Source: Algibacter miyuki
Lineage (GTDB): Bacteria; Bacteroidota; Bacteroidia; Flavobacteriales; Flavobacteriaceae
Length of the DNA: 64,000 bases
Direction: 5' to 3'
Assembly (NCBI RefSeq): GCF_030409805.1
Contig: NZ_JAUFQP010000013.1
Span: 310,001 to 374,000, forward strand
Shown here: positions 34,806 to 42,248 of the stretch, piece after piece
How positions within the stretch are numbered: the first letter of the stretch is position 1
How the letters are laid out: every line of letters starts with the position of its first letter
Notes under the pieces: model-generated
Database searches by the model: none
What the model was told of the DNA's origin: nothing
Seen by the model: the letters and a program-made list of their open reading frames with translations, nothing else
Made by a program: the position numbers and the translations under genes

Positions 34806-36041
34806 TTATTTTGCTAATATATTTTCTTTATTAGTTGAAAAATCGACAGCAATTTGATTGTGTATAATATCATCAAAAGTCTCTCTTTTTCTAATTAAAT
34901 GAGCTTCGTTATTGTACCATAATACTTCCGCTGGGCGTAAACGTGAGTTATAATTACTCGCCATAGAGAAGCAATAAGCACCTGCATTTTTAAAGGCTAA
35001 AATATCACCTTCATTAATTTCGTTAATTCTTCTGTTATTTCCAAAAGTATCGGTTTCACAAATGTAACCTACAACGGTGTAAAAACGCTCACGACCTTTT
35101 AAATTAGAGATGTTGCTAATTTCATGGTGCGACCCATAAAACATGGGGCGAATTAAATGATTAAAACCAGAATCTATTTGTGCAAACACAGTAGATGTGG
35201 TTTGTTTTACGGCATTTACTTGTGCTAAAAAGTAACCCGATTCACTTACCAAGAATTTTCCAGGCTCAAAAGCTAAGGTTAATTCTTTACCATAATCTTT
35301 ACAGAAATCGTTAAAACGTTTCGATAATTTTTTGCCTAATTCTTCAATATTAGTTTCAATATCGCCTGGTTTGTAAGGCACTTTAAAGCCAGAACCGAAA
35401 TCGATAAATTCTAAATTATTAAATTGTTTAGCCGTCTCAAATAAAATTTCACTTGCATAAAGGAATACTTCAATATCTAAAATATCACTTCCCGTATGCA
35501 TGTGGATCCCGTTAATATTCATTTTAGTATTTTCAACAATACGTAAAATATGAGGGATTTGATGAATTGAAATACCAAATTTAGAATCAATATGTCCAAC
35601 AGAAATATTAGCATTTCCACCAGCCATAACATGCGGGTTTATTCTAATACAAACCGGTGTTGTTGGGTGTTTTGCTCCAAATTGTTCTAAAATAGAAAGG
35701 TTGTCAATATTTATTTTCACACCTAATTGTGCCGCTTCTTCAATTTCGTTTAAAGAAACACCGTTGGGTGTAAATATAATTTGCTCAGGTTTAAAACCAG
35801 CAGCCAAACCTAGTTGCACTTCTTGTATAGAAACCGTATCTATACCGGAACCAAGCGTATGTAAAAGTTTTAAAACAGATATATTTGATAACGCCTTAAC
35901 AGCATAATTTATCTTTAATTTCTTAACGTTTTTAAAAGCACCAGTTAAACGTTTGTACTGCGCTTCTATTTTGTTTCCATCGTAAACATATACAGGGCTC
36001 CCAAACTCATTGGCAATTTTAAGCAATTGACTTTCTTGCAT
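34806..36041 (-). CDS. lysA: Diaminopimelate decarboxylase
   Basis: Fold-type III PLP enzyme of 411 aa that decarboxylates meso-diaminopimelate to lysine, the last step of lysine synthesis. PLP lysine K49 in KINYAVKAL; HMHTGSDI (PLP phosphate region), EPGKFLVSESG, and the substrate-binding ICETDTFGNNRRINEINEGD and GAYCFSMASNYNSR near the C-terminus. The start ATG at 36039-36041 fits the promoter 18 bp upstream. Monocistronic. Confidence 0.95.
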   Translation of the reverse strand: MQESQLLKIANEFGSPVYVYDGNKIEAQYKRLTGAFKNVKKLKINYAVKALSNISVLKLLHTLGSGIDTVSIQEVQLGLAAGFKPEQIIFTPNGVSLNEIEEAAQLGVKINIDNLSILEQFGAKHPTTPVCIRINPHVMAGGNANISVGHIDSKFGISIHQIPHILRIVENTKMNINGIHMHTGSDILDIEVFLYASEILFETAKQFNNLEFIDFGSGFKVPYKPGDIETNIEELGKKLSKRFNDFCKDYGKELTLAFEPGKFLVSESGYFLAQVNAVKQTTSTVFAQIDSGFNHLIRPMFYGSHHEISNISNLKGRERFYTVVGYICETDTFGNNRRINEINEGDILAFKNAGAYCFSMASNYNSRLRPAEVLWYNNEAHLIRKRETFDDIIHNQIAVDFSTNKENILAK

Positions 36042-36058
36042 GTTCTTTATATTTTTGT

Positions 36059-36066
36059 CAAAGATA
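36059..36066 (-). promoter_or_regulatory. lysA promoter (TATCTTTG)
   Basis: TATCTTTG on the minus strand fits TAnnTTTG. The start site is near 36052, giving a leader of about 11 nt. Confidence 0.55.
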
Positions 36067-36200
36067 TTTTTTTTGATTCAATAAAAAATAAATAAATGAA
36101 AAATTGTACAAATTAAACATTTTGTTAACTATTTAACAGTAAATTTAGGTTAATTCGCAATTTCCGCATAAAATAATTAGTGTAATTACCAACGATTATT

Positions 36201-36208
36201 TACATTTG
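36201..36208 (+). promoter_or_regulatory. sucC promoter (TACATTTG)
   Basis: An exact TAnnTTTG match 27 bp before the sucC ATG, predicting a leader of about 20 nt. Confidence 0.55.
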
Positions 36209-36234
36209 TTGCACTTAAAATTATCAAGCAGATT

Positions 36235-37425
36235 ATGAATTTACACGAATATCAAGGTAAAGAAATATTAAGCAGTTTTGGCGTACGTATCCAACGTGGT
36301 ATGGTTGCTCAAAATGCAGAGGAGGCAGTTGCTGCCGCAAAACAATTAACTGAAGAAACGGGAACAGGTTGGCACGTGATTAAAGCACAGGTTCATGCAG
36401 GTGGTCGTGGAAAAGGTGGCGGAGTAAAATTAGCCAAAAACCTTAAAGAAGTTGAAGAAATTGCAGGACAAATTATTGGGATGGACTTAGTAACACCTCA
36501 AACGTCTGCTGCTGGTAAAAGAGTACACCAGGTTTTAGTTGCTGAAGATGTTTACTATCCAGGTGAAACTGAAACTAGTGAGTTTTATGTATCTGTTTTA
36601 TTAAATAGAGGAACAGGCCGTAACATGATTATGTATTCTACGGAAGGTGGAATGGATATTGAAACGGTTGCAGAAGAAACACCACATTTAATTTTTACTG
36701 AAGAAATAGATCCAAGTACAGGTTTATTACCTTTTCAAGCAAGACGAGTAGCTTTTAACCTAGGATTATCTGGTTTAGCGTTTAAAGAAATGACAAAATT
36801 TGTTACTAATCTTTATACTGCTTACGTAAAATCAGATTCTTCATTATTTGAAATTAATCCTGTTTTAAAAACAAGTGATAATTTAATCATGGCAGTAGAT
36901 GCGAAAGTAACTATTGATGATAATGCACTATACAGACATAAAGATTATTTAGCTTTACGTGACGTACGTGAAGAAAGCGCTATTGAAGTAGAAGCTGGCG
37001 AACTTGGCCTTAACTATGTAGACCTTGAAGGAAACGTAGGTTGTATGGTAAATGGTGCTGGTTTAGCAATGGCGACTATGGACTTAATTAAGCAAGCCGG
37101 TGGAGAGCCAGCTAACTTTTTAGATGTTGGTGGTACTGCAGATGCTGCACGTGTTGAAGCTGCATTTAAAATTATATTAAAAGATCCAGCTGTAAAAGCT
37201 ATTCTAATTAACATTTTTGGTGGTATTGTTCGTTGCGATCGTGTTGCTCAAGGTGTAATTGATGCTTATAAAAACATGGGAACTATCAACGTGCCAATTA
37301 TTGTACGTTTACAAGGTACCAATGCTGATATAGCTAAAGAATTAATTGATAATTCAGGATTAGCAGTAATGAGTGCTACAGAATTTCAAGAAGCTGCAGA
37401 TAAAGTTCAAGAAGTATTGGCATAA
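36235..37425 (+). CDS. sucC: Succinyl-CoA synthetase (ADP-forming) subunit beta
   Basis: 396-residue ATP-grasp subunit of the TCA-cycle enzyme that converts succinyl-CoA to succinate with formation of ATP or GTP. N-terminus [20 protein letters not shown]-binding [24 protein letters not shown] with metal ligands and the C-terminal [15 protein letters not shown] and [10 protein letters not shown] motifs are all canonical. The alpha-subunit gene is not adjacent, as is usual in flavobacteria. Terminator follows. Confidence 0.97.
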   Translation: MNLHEYQGKEILSSFGVRIQRGMVAQNAEEAVAAAKQLTEETGTGWHVIKAQVHAGGRGKGGGVKLAKNLKEVEEIAGQIIGMDLVTPQTSAAGKRVHQVLVAEDVYYPGETETSEFYVSVLLNRGTGRNMIMYSTEGGMDIETVAEETPHLIFTEEIDPSTGLLPFQARRVAFNLGLSGLAFKEMTKFVTNLYTAYVKSDSSLFEINPVLKTSDNLIMAVDAKVTIDDNALYRHKDYLALRDVREESAIEVEAGELGLNYVDLEGNVGCMVNGAGLAMATMDLIKQAGGEPANFLDVGGTADAARVEAAFKIILKDPAVKAILINIFGGIVRCDRVAQGVIDAYKNMGTINVPIIVRLQGTNADIAKELIDNSGLAVMSATEFQEAADKVQEVLA

Positions 37426-37450
37426 GCTTTTACTACAACATTATATATTG

Positions 37451-37485
37451 AAAAGAGTAACGTTTAGGCGTTACTCTTTTTTTTT
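37451..37485 (+). terminator. Terminator of sucC
   Basis: A perfect 12-bp stem AAAAGAGTAACG/CGTTACTCTTTT with a 6-nt loop and a T-run. Confidence 0.9.
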
Positions 37486-37575
37486 GTGATATATTATGAA
37501 ATAGTTGCTGTTATTATAATTTTCTTATAGCTTTATTGAAGCATGAAAATTCAAATAAATTAAAACCAGAATCGC

Positions 37576-38538
37576 ATGAAAATAGTTGTTTTAGACGGGT
37601 ACACATTAAACCCTGGAGATTTAAGTTGGGAAGCTGTTGAAGCTATGGGAGAGCTTATAGTGCACGAACGTACAGCCTTTAATCAAGAGATTATTATTAA
37701 AACTATTGGAGATGCCGATGCGGTTTTAACCAATAAAACACCATTGTCAAAAGCGGTGATAGAAAGTGTGCCTAATCTAAAATACATTGGGGTTTTAGCT
37801 ACGGGCTACAATGTCATTGATGTTGCCGCTGCAAAACAGGCAGACATTGTGGTAAGCAATGTCCCTATTTATGGCACACAGGCCGTAGGGCAGTTTACAA
37901 TGGCGCTTCTTTTAGAATTGTGCCATCATGTTGGAGACCATAATGCAGCCGTAAAAAATGGAGATTGGACAAAGTCTAAAGACTTTTGTTTTTGGAATTC
38001 ACCTCTTATAGAACTTTCAGGAAAAACCTTGGGTATTATAGGTTTTGGACGAATAGGGCAGGCTACTGCAAAAATGGCGCAAGCTTTCGGATTGCGTATT
38101 CTGGCTTATAATCGAAGTCAGGATTTACGATTAGAATCGGAAACTTTAAAGTATGTTGAATTAGATGAGCTTCTTGAAAAATCGGATTTTGTGAGTTTAC
38201 ATTGTCCGTTAACGACAGAAACCGAAGGACTAATAAATTCAGACTCAATTTCTAAAATGAAGGATGGCGCTTTCTTAATAAATACGTCTAGAGGTGGTTT
38301 AATTGTTGAAGAAGATTTAAAAAAGGGGCTTAACTCAGGTAAACTTGCGGGAGCTGCAGTCGATGTCGTTTCAAAAGAACCTATAGATGCTGATAACCCT
38401 TTGCTCAACGCTCGAAACTGCATTATCACACCTCATATTGCTTGGGCGTCTAAAGAAGCAAGAGCCCGATTGATGCAAACAACTGTTGATAATTTAAAAG
38501 CTTTTGTAAAAGGAAAACCTATTAATAAGGTAAATTAA
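37576..38538 (+). CDS. D-2-hydroxyacid dehydrogenase (NAD-dependent)
   Basis: 320-residue NAD-dependent dehydrogenase of the 2-hydroxyacid family. NAD motif LGIIGFGRIGQATAKMA (about 150-166), catalytic Arg in NTSRGGLIVEEDL (about 238-250), Glu in VVSKEP and His in ITPHIAWAS. The overall pattern resembles glycerate/hydroxypyruvate dehydrogenases, but the substrate cannot be fixed from motifs. The tRNA-Leu gene lies 37 bp downstream on the other strand. Confidence 0.9.
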   Translation: MKIVVLDGYTLNPGDLSWEAVEAMGELIVHERTAFNQEIIIKTIGDADAVLTNKTPLSKAVIESVPNLKYIGVLATGYNVIDVAAAKQADIVVSNVPIYGTQAVGQFTMALLLELCHHVGDHNAAVKNGDWTKSKDFCFWNSPLIELSGKTLGIIGFGRIGQATAKMAQAFGLRILAYNRSQDLRLESETLKYVELDELLEKSDFVSLHCPLTTETEGLINSDSISKMKDGAFLINTSRGGLIVEEDLKKGLNSGKLAGAAVDVVSKEPIDADNPLLNARNCIITPHIAWASKEARARLMQTTVDNLKAFVKGKPINKVN

Positions 38539-38575
38539 AAAGAATGAAGCCGTTTGTTGTCTGGTAGTAGTAAAG

Positions 38576-38661
38576 TGCGCACGAGAAGATTCGAACTTCC
38601 ACATCCTAAAACGGATACTGGCCCCTCAAGCCAGCGCGTCTACCAATTCCGCCACGTGCGC
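38576..38661 (-). tRNA. tRNA-Leu (anticodon GAG)
   Basis: 86-nt class II tRNA. Acceptor GCGCACG/CGTGCGC with discriminator A; D-arm GGCGGAATTGGTAGACGC; anticodon stem CTGGC/GCCAG with loop TTGAGGG (anticodon GAG, reads CUC/CUU); an extra arm of about 15 nt; T-arm with GTTCGAATC. The CCA end is not encoded. The long extra arm and A discriminator agree with leucine. Confidence 0.95.
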
Positions 38662-38754
38662 ATTTGAGGTTTTAATTGGCCGTAAATATAATAATGTCTC
38701 GGCTAACTAAAAATTTTAAGGTAAATTATTGTAAAGTATTTTAAATGGTGACGT

Positions 38755-39150
38755 TTACAAGGTTAGTAACCAAGTACGTTGAAGTTTTTTAAATTTTTTC
38801 AATTCGCTACGCAGAATAGGTAAAAAGTCTTTTCCATTACTATTTGAGCGTTCTAAACGGTACGAATTTTTATAAAGCATATTTGTTAACCTGCTTAAAG
38901 AAGCCACGTGTTTATGCTTTCTTTCAGAGTAGCGTTCTAGTTCGGCATTAACAATTTCCGGAACTAAAGACACTGAATGTTGTACAATATCACCAGAAAA
39001 ATAAATGTGAGGGTCTTCTGTACCATCTGATTTTAAGTTAGATAAGTCGTGACGTAGGTACGTAGAGATGTTTTGGGATAGTGATAATATCTCAATGGCT
39101 TTTTTATAAACCGGTAATTCCGATAGATTTGGTGGGGTATTTGACTTCAT
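38755..39150 (-). CDS. Conserved helical protein of unknown function
   Basis: 131 residues, cytoplasmic, almost all helix-forming, without membrane segments or signal. It reads as a bundle of four helices: PVYKKAIEILSLSQNISTYL, SGDIVQHSVSLVPEIVNAEL, HVASLSRLTNMLYKNSYRL and FLPILRSELKKFKKLQRTW. This resembles four-helix-bundle proteins of unknown role in flavobacteria. It is divergent from the Lrp gene. Confidence 0.65.
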   Translation of the reverse strand: MKSNTPPNLSELPVYKKAIEILSLSQNISTYLRHDLSNLKSDGTEDPHIYFSGDIVQHSVSLVPEIVNAELERYSERKHKHVASLSRLTNMLYKNSYRLERSNSNGKDFLPILRSELKKFKKLQRTWLLTL

Positions 39151-39226
39151 CTTTTTTTACTCTAGCATTTTTATCAAATTTAGCAACAAGAAATGATATT
39201 TCACTTTAAATATTAAAGCTAAACCG

Positions 39227-39235
39227 TATATTTGC
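39227..39235 (+). promoter_or_regulatory. Promoter TATATTTGC of the Lrp-family gene
   Basis: An exact TAnnTTTGC match 37 bp before the ATG. Confidence 0.5.
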
Positions 39236-39272
39236 TTTAGATGTTAATTTTTTATAGTTAAATTTCTTTTAA

Positions 39273-39713
39273 ATGAAGCTGGATAGTCTTAATACCAAGA
39301 TTTTAGAGTGTTTACAACAAAACGCGCGTATGTCTAATGCCGAAATTGGACGCCGAGTTGGCATAAGTTCACCAGCTGTTTCTGAGCGTATAAAAAAAAT
39401 GGAGGATCTTGGTATTATTGAAGATTATAAGGCCATTGTTTCTCCTTACGAAATTGGTTATCAGCTTAAAGCAATCATTACACTTCGAGCATTTATGGGG
39501 AAGCTAAAACCCTTTTTAGATAAAGTGAAAACTTACGATGAAGTGGTAAATTGTTACCGCATTACCGGAGATGAAAACATTGTGATGGAAGTGGTTCTAA
39601 AAAACAATAAACACTTAGAAGTCTTTATTGATCAATTGATAAGTTATGGTGAAACTAAAACACAAATTGTACTGTCTCGTGTTATCAAACAAAAGGAAAT
39701 TAAGCCGATTTAA
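39273..39713 (+). CDS. Lrp/AsnC family transcriptional regulator
   Basis: 146-residue DNA-binding protein. N-terminal AsnC helix-turn-helix (about 5-55: DSLNTKILECLQQNARMSNA, EIGRRVGISSPAVSERIKKM) followed by the RAM ligand-binding domain (about 70-140: LKAIITLRAFMG, VNCYRITGDENIVMEVVLKN). Such proteins usually respond to an amino acid; which one is unknown. Convergent with the VOC gene, 16 bp apart. Confidence 0.93.
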   Translation: MKLDSLNTKILECLQQNARMSNAEIGRRVGISSPAVSERIKKMEDLGIIEDYKAIVSPYEIGYQLKAIITLRAFMGKLKPFLDKVKTYDEVVNCYRITGDENIVMEVVLKNNKHLEVFIDQLISYGETKTQIVLSRVIKQKEIKPI

Positions 39714-39729
39714 TTCTTTCAATTTCCGT

Positions 39730-40110
39730 TTAAGAAGGTATACGCCAAGCCGGGTTTTTTCTGTTTTCTCCTGCATAGAATAAAATAATACTATTTCCAT
39801 CAGGGTCTTTTAAGTGTGCTTCACGCCACAGCCAAGGTTTGTCATTTGGTAATTCCGTAAAAACAATACCTTGCTTTTTTAGTTTTTTTACCCAATCATC
39901 TAGGTGTTCATCTTCAAAATAAATAGTTATCCCGTTTCCTTGAGGTAATTTTTCTACTTGATGGATTGAAAAGGTCGCATCACCATCAGGGCATTCAAAA
40001 CGCACATATCTTGGGATGGAATCTACAATAAGTTTCAATCCCAAAATAATATAAAACGCTACAGCTTTTTCAACATTAATAGAGGGTATGGTTATTTGGT
40101 TTAAATTCAT
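39730..40110 (-). CDS. VOC (glyoxalase/bleomycin-resistance fold) protein
   Basis: 126 aa from ATG 40108-40110. That ATG overlaps the TGA of the MFS gene (ATGA), which decides the start and implies coupled translation. One VOC unit pair: NQITIPSINVEKAVAFYIILGLKLIVD, ATFSIHQVEKLPQGNGITIYFED and WREAHLKDPDGNSIILFYAGE, the last with the metal-binding Asp-Pro-x-Gly-Asn pattern. VOC proteins include isomerases, dioxygenases and drug-binding resistance proteins; coupling to an efflux pump makes a detoxification role plausible but unproven. Confidence 0.85.
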   Translation of the reverse strand: MNLNQITIPSINVEKAVAFYIILGLKLIVDSIPRYVRFECPDGDATFSIHQVEKLPQGNGITIYFEDEHLDDWVKKLKKQGIVFTELPNDKPWLWREAHLKDPDGNSIILFYAGENRKNPAWRIPS

Positions 40111-41324
40111 GCTAGTCTTTTCTTTTTCTGCGTATTTAAATAACGACTTAAAATGAATAATAAAAGTACACAAAAGCCTGCTAACATCGTGAAAATATAC
40201 CATGTGTTATCATAACCTAGATCATTAACCATATGCATACCTGCGTTGTGCGCAAAAATATGAGCAATAGAAAATGCTATGGAATACAATGCCATATATT
40301 CGCCTTGATTACCTTTTTTTGCTCGATCTAGTGCAAAAGCATTCGAGAATGGAAATGTAATCATTTCTCCTAAACTCATAAATAACATGCCAATTATTAA
40401 TATACCAGTCCATGAGGTTAGATTTAAAACTAAAATGCTTATACCAAGTAGTAGGGTGCCAAAGACCATAAGTCTAGACTTTGTGAAATTGGTAGTTTCT
40501 AGCCATTTTATTAATGGCATTTCAAAAAGGAAAATAAAAAAGCCATTCATACCTAAAAGAATTCCAATGTCAAATTCTGTTAAATAGTGTACATTTTTGT
40601 AATATAAAGGCATGGTAGAGAAATATTGTAAAAACACGATACCAAATAATACCATAGCAATTAAGAATATTAAAAAGGCTTTATCATGGTATGCCGAGCT
40701 TGGATTTTCTGTTTTTACGGTATCTAAAACTCTTGCTTTTTTAGGATGTAGAACTTTAATAAGTAAAATGGTTGCTAAAATACAAGTAATACCATCGACC
40801 CAAAATAAACCACTATAGCTTAGAGTTGTTATTATAATACCTCCTATTGCGGGTCCTGCGGAAAACCCTAAATTAATAGCAAGTCTAATTAAGGTTACCG
40901 AACGAGTTTTGTTTTCAGCTTTGCTATATGCGCTAAGGGCAACAAACATGGCTGGACGGAACATATCGGCCACTAACATCACTAAAAATATACCGAAACA
41001 AAACGATTCGAAAGTGGTTAGAAATTGCAAAGCAATAAATAAAAATCCGGTTAGAAGTAGACTTCGAGCCATTACTTTGTAGTAGCCTATTTTATCTGTT
41101 AATTTGCCACCAAGCCAAGAGCCAGCAACAGAACCTAGTCCGAAAGCACTCATAATCCATCCCACATCAATTAAGGTGAAATTAAGATCTTCGATAAGGT
41201 ATAAAGACAGGAATGGAATAACCATGGTGCCGGCTCTGTTAATTAGCGTTATAAGTGCCAGCCACCACACTTCTCGCGATAGACCTTTAAAAGTATTTAT
41301 GTAATTGTTGAATAGCGTTTTCAT
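40107..41324 (-). CDS. MFS transporter (multidrug-efflux-like)
   Basis: 405-residue major-facilitator exporter with 12 predicted membrane segments. The motif A loop between TM2 and TM3 is GSWLGGKLTDKIGYYKV (about 67-83), and motif C-like glycines occur in NLGFSAGPAIGGII (TM5, characteristic of antiporters). N-terminus MKTLFNNYINTFKGLSREVWWLAL is typical of flavobacterial DHA-type pumps. First gene of an operon with the VOC gene, and preceded by an attenuator-like leader (41366-41537). The exported compound is unknown. Confidence 0.88.
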   Translation of the reverse strand: MKTLFNNYINTFKGLSREVWWLALITLINRAGTMVIPFLSLYLIEDLNFTLIDVGWIMSAFGLGSVAGSWLGGKLTDKIGYYKVMARSLLLTGFLFIALQFLTTFESFCFGIFLVMLVADMFRPAMFVALSAYSKAENKTRSVTLIRLAINLGFSAGPAIGGIIITTLSYSGLFWVDGITCILATILLIKVLHPKKARVLDTVKTENPSSAYHDKAFLIFLIAMVLFGIVFLQYFSTMPLYYKNVHYLTEFDIGILLGMNGFFIFLFEMPLIKWLETTNFTKSRLMVFGTLLLGISILVLNLTSWTGILIIGMLFMSLGEMITFPFSNAFALDRAKKGNQGEYMALYSIAFSIAHIFAHNAGMHMVNDLGYDNTWYIFTMLAGFCVLLLFILSRYLNTQKKKRLA

Positions 41325-41365
41325 TTGGTGTGATTGTGTTTTTTTGAAATTTGGTTATCAGCCAA

Positions 41366-41398
41366 ACAAAAAAAGTCCGACTGCGAAGTCGGACTTTT
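41366..41398 (-). terminator. Leader terminator upstream of the MFS operon
   Basis: A perfect 12-bp stem AAAAGTCCGACT/AGTCGGACTTTT with loop TCGC is followed by a T7 run on the minus strand. It lies between a promoter (41529-41537) and the MFS start (41324), so it would cut transcription before the operon. Its left arm can instead pair with AGTTGGGCTT at 41443-41452 (10 pairs, two G-U), which would prevent the terminator from forming. Confidence 0.75.
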
Positions 41399-41425
41399 AA
41401 AATATTGAAATAATATAAATTTATA

Positions 41426-41509
41426 TCACTGTAATATAGAACAAGCCCAACTCGTACACTTAGTACGTGATGTATATAACTTTCTATAAATTGTGACGTT
41501 TTTACGCAT
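41426..41509 (-). CDS. Putative 27-aa leader peptide of the MFS operon
   Basis: From ATG 41507-41509, about 13 nt after the predicted start site, to TGA 41426-41428: MRKNVTIYRKLYTSRTK, then CTSWACSILQ. It is basic, with two Cys and one Trp, and has no membrane segment. Codons 20-22 (AGT TGG GCT) are the segment that can pair with the left arm of the downstream terminator, so ribosome position on this ORF would control the choice of structure. This is the standard design of a ribosome-mediated attenuator. The peptide itself is not known to me. Confidence 0.5.
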   Translation of the reverse strand: MRKNVTIYRKLYTSRTKCTSWACSILQ

Positions 41510-41528
41510 TTTGCTTATTTTATTTTGA

Positions 41529-41537
41529 GCAAATGTA
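41529..41537 (-). promoter_or_regulatory. Promoter TACATTTGC of the MFS leader
   Basis: On the minus strand TACATTTGC is an exact TAnnTTTGC match. The start site would be near 41522. No clear -33 TTG is seen. Confidence 0.55.
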
Positions 41538-41557
41538 GATAAATTTTATGGATGTTG

Positions 41558-41565
41558 TATTTTTG
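41558..41565 (+). promoter_or_regulatory. Promoter TATTTTTG of the DUF1684 gene
   Basis: A TAnnTTTG match with a start site near 41572. This supports ATG 41584 as the start and rules out the in-frame ATG at 41548. Confidence 0.5.
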
Positions 41566-41583
41566 AATCTTAATAAATTTAAA

Positions 41584-42198
41584 ATGAAGCACCTTTTTTT
41601 AGTTTTTACGGTATCTATTTTATCAATATTTCTTTTTAATTGTGAAGATCAGAAAAGGCCTGTTTTAGGAGAAACTGAATTTCAGAAAACTCTTAATGGG
41701 GAATTTAAAGACGCCACAGTTTCCCCGTTAAAAGAAGAGGATAGAAAGGCTTTTGAAGGTCTCGATTTTTTTAAATTCGACTCTACTTTTGTTGTTTCAG
41801 CAACGTTGAAACGTGTGGAGAATGCCGAATGGTTTAATATGAAAACCACCACGTCTAGAGTGTCTAAAGAACGTGTTTTTGGGGTTTTAAGTTTCCAATT
41901 AAAAGGAAAAACATTCCAGTTGAATGTATATCAAGGTGAAGATTTAATGCAGAAGGAAGGCTTTGAGGACTATTTGTTTTTACCTTTTTTAGATGAAACC
42001 AATGGTGTGGAGAGCTATGGTGGCGGACGCTATATTGATTTAACTATTCCGGAAACAGATGAGGTCATTATTGATTTTAATAAAGCGTATAACCCGTATT
42101 GCGCCTATAATTCGAAATTTTCTTGCCCTATTGTGCCACGTATTAATTATTTAAAAACCCGCGTTGAAGCTGGCGTAAAAGTATTTGATAAACATTAA
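41584..42198 (+). CDS. DUF1684 domain-containing lipoprotein
   Basis: 204 aa from ATG 41584 (MKHLFLVFTVSILSIFLFNC; lipobox LFNC), chosen because it gives a complete lipoprotein signal and follows the promoter at 41558. The mature protein matches DUF1684: LKEEDRKAFEGLDFF near its start, LSFQLKGKTFQLNVYQGED, then the hallmark GGGRYIDL and DFNKAYNPYCAYNSKFSCPI. Function of this widespread family is unknown. Confidence 0.88.
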   Translation: MKHLFLVFTVSILSIFLFNCEDQKRPVLGETEFQKTLNGEFKDATVSPLKEEDRKAFEGLDFFKFDSTFVVSATLKRVENAEWFNMKTTTSRVSKERVFGVLSFQLKGKTFQLNVYQGEDLMQKEGFEDYLFLPFLDETNGVESYGGGRYIDLTIPETDEVIIDFNKAYNPYCAYNSKFSCPIVPRINYLKTRVEAGVKVFDKH

Positions 42199-42248
42199 TT
42201 GTTTTACGCCGTATCTTGTAATTCAATATCTCTTTTAAGTTGAAAAGA

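Noticed and set aside
41366..41398. Hairpin first read as a plain terminator of a rightward gene
   Set aside because: No gene ends to its left on the plus strand; the T-run and position fit a minus-strand leader of the MFS operon.
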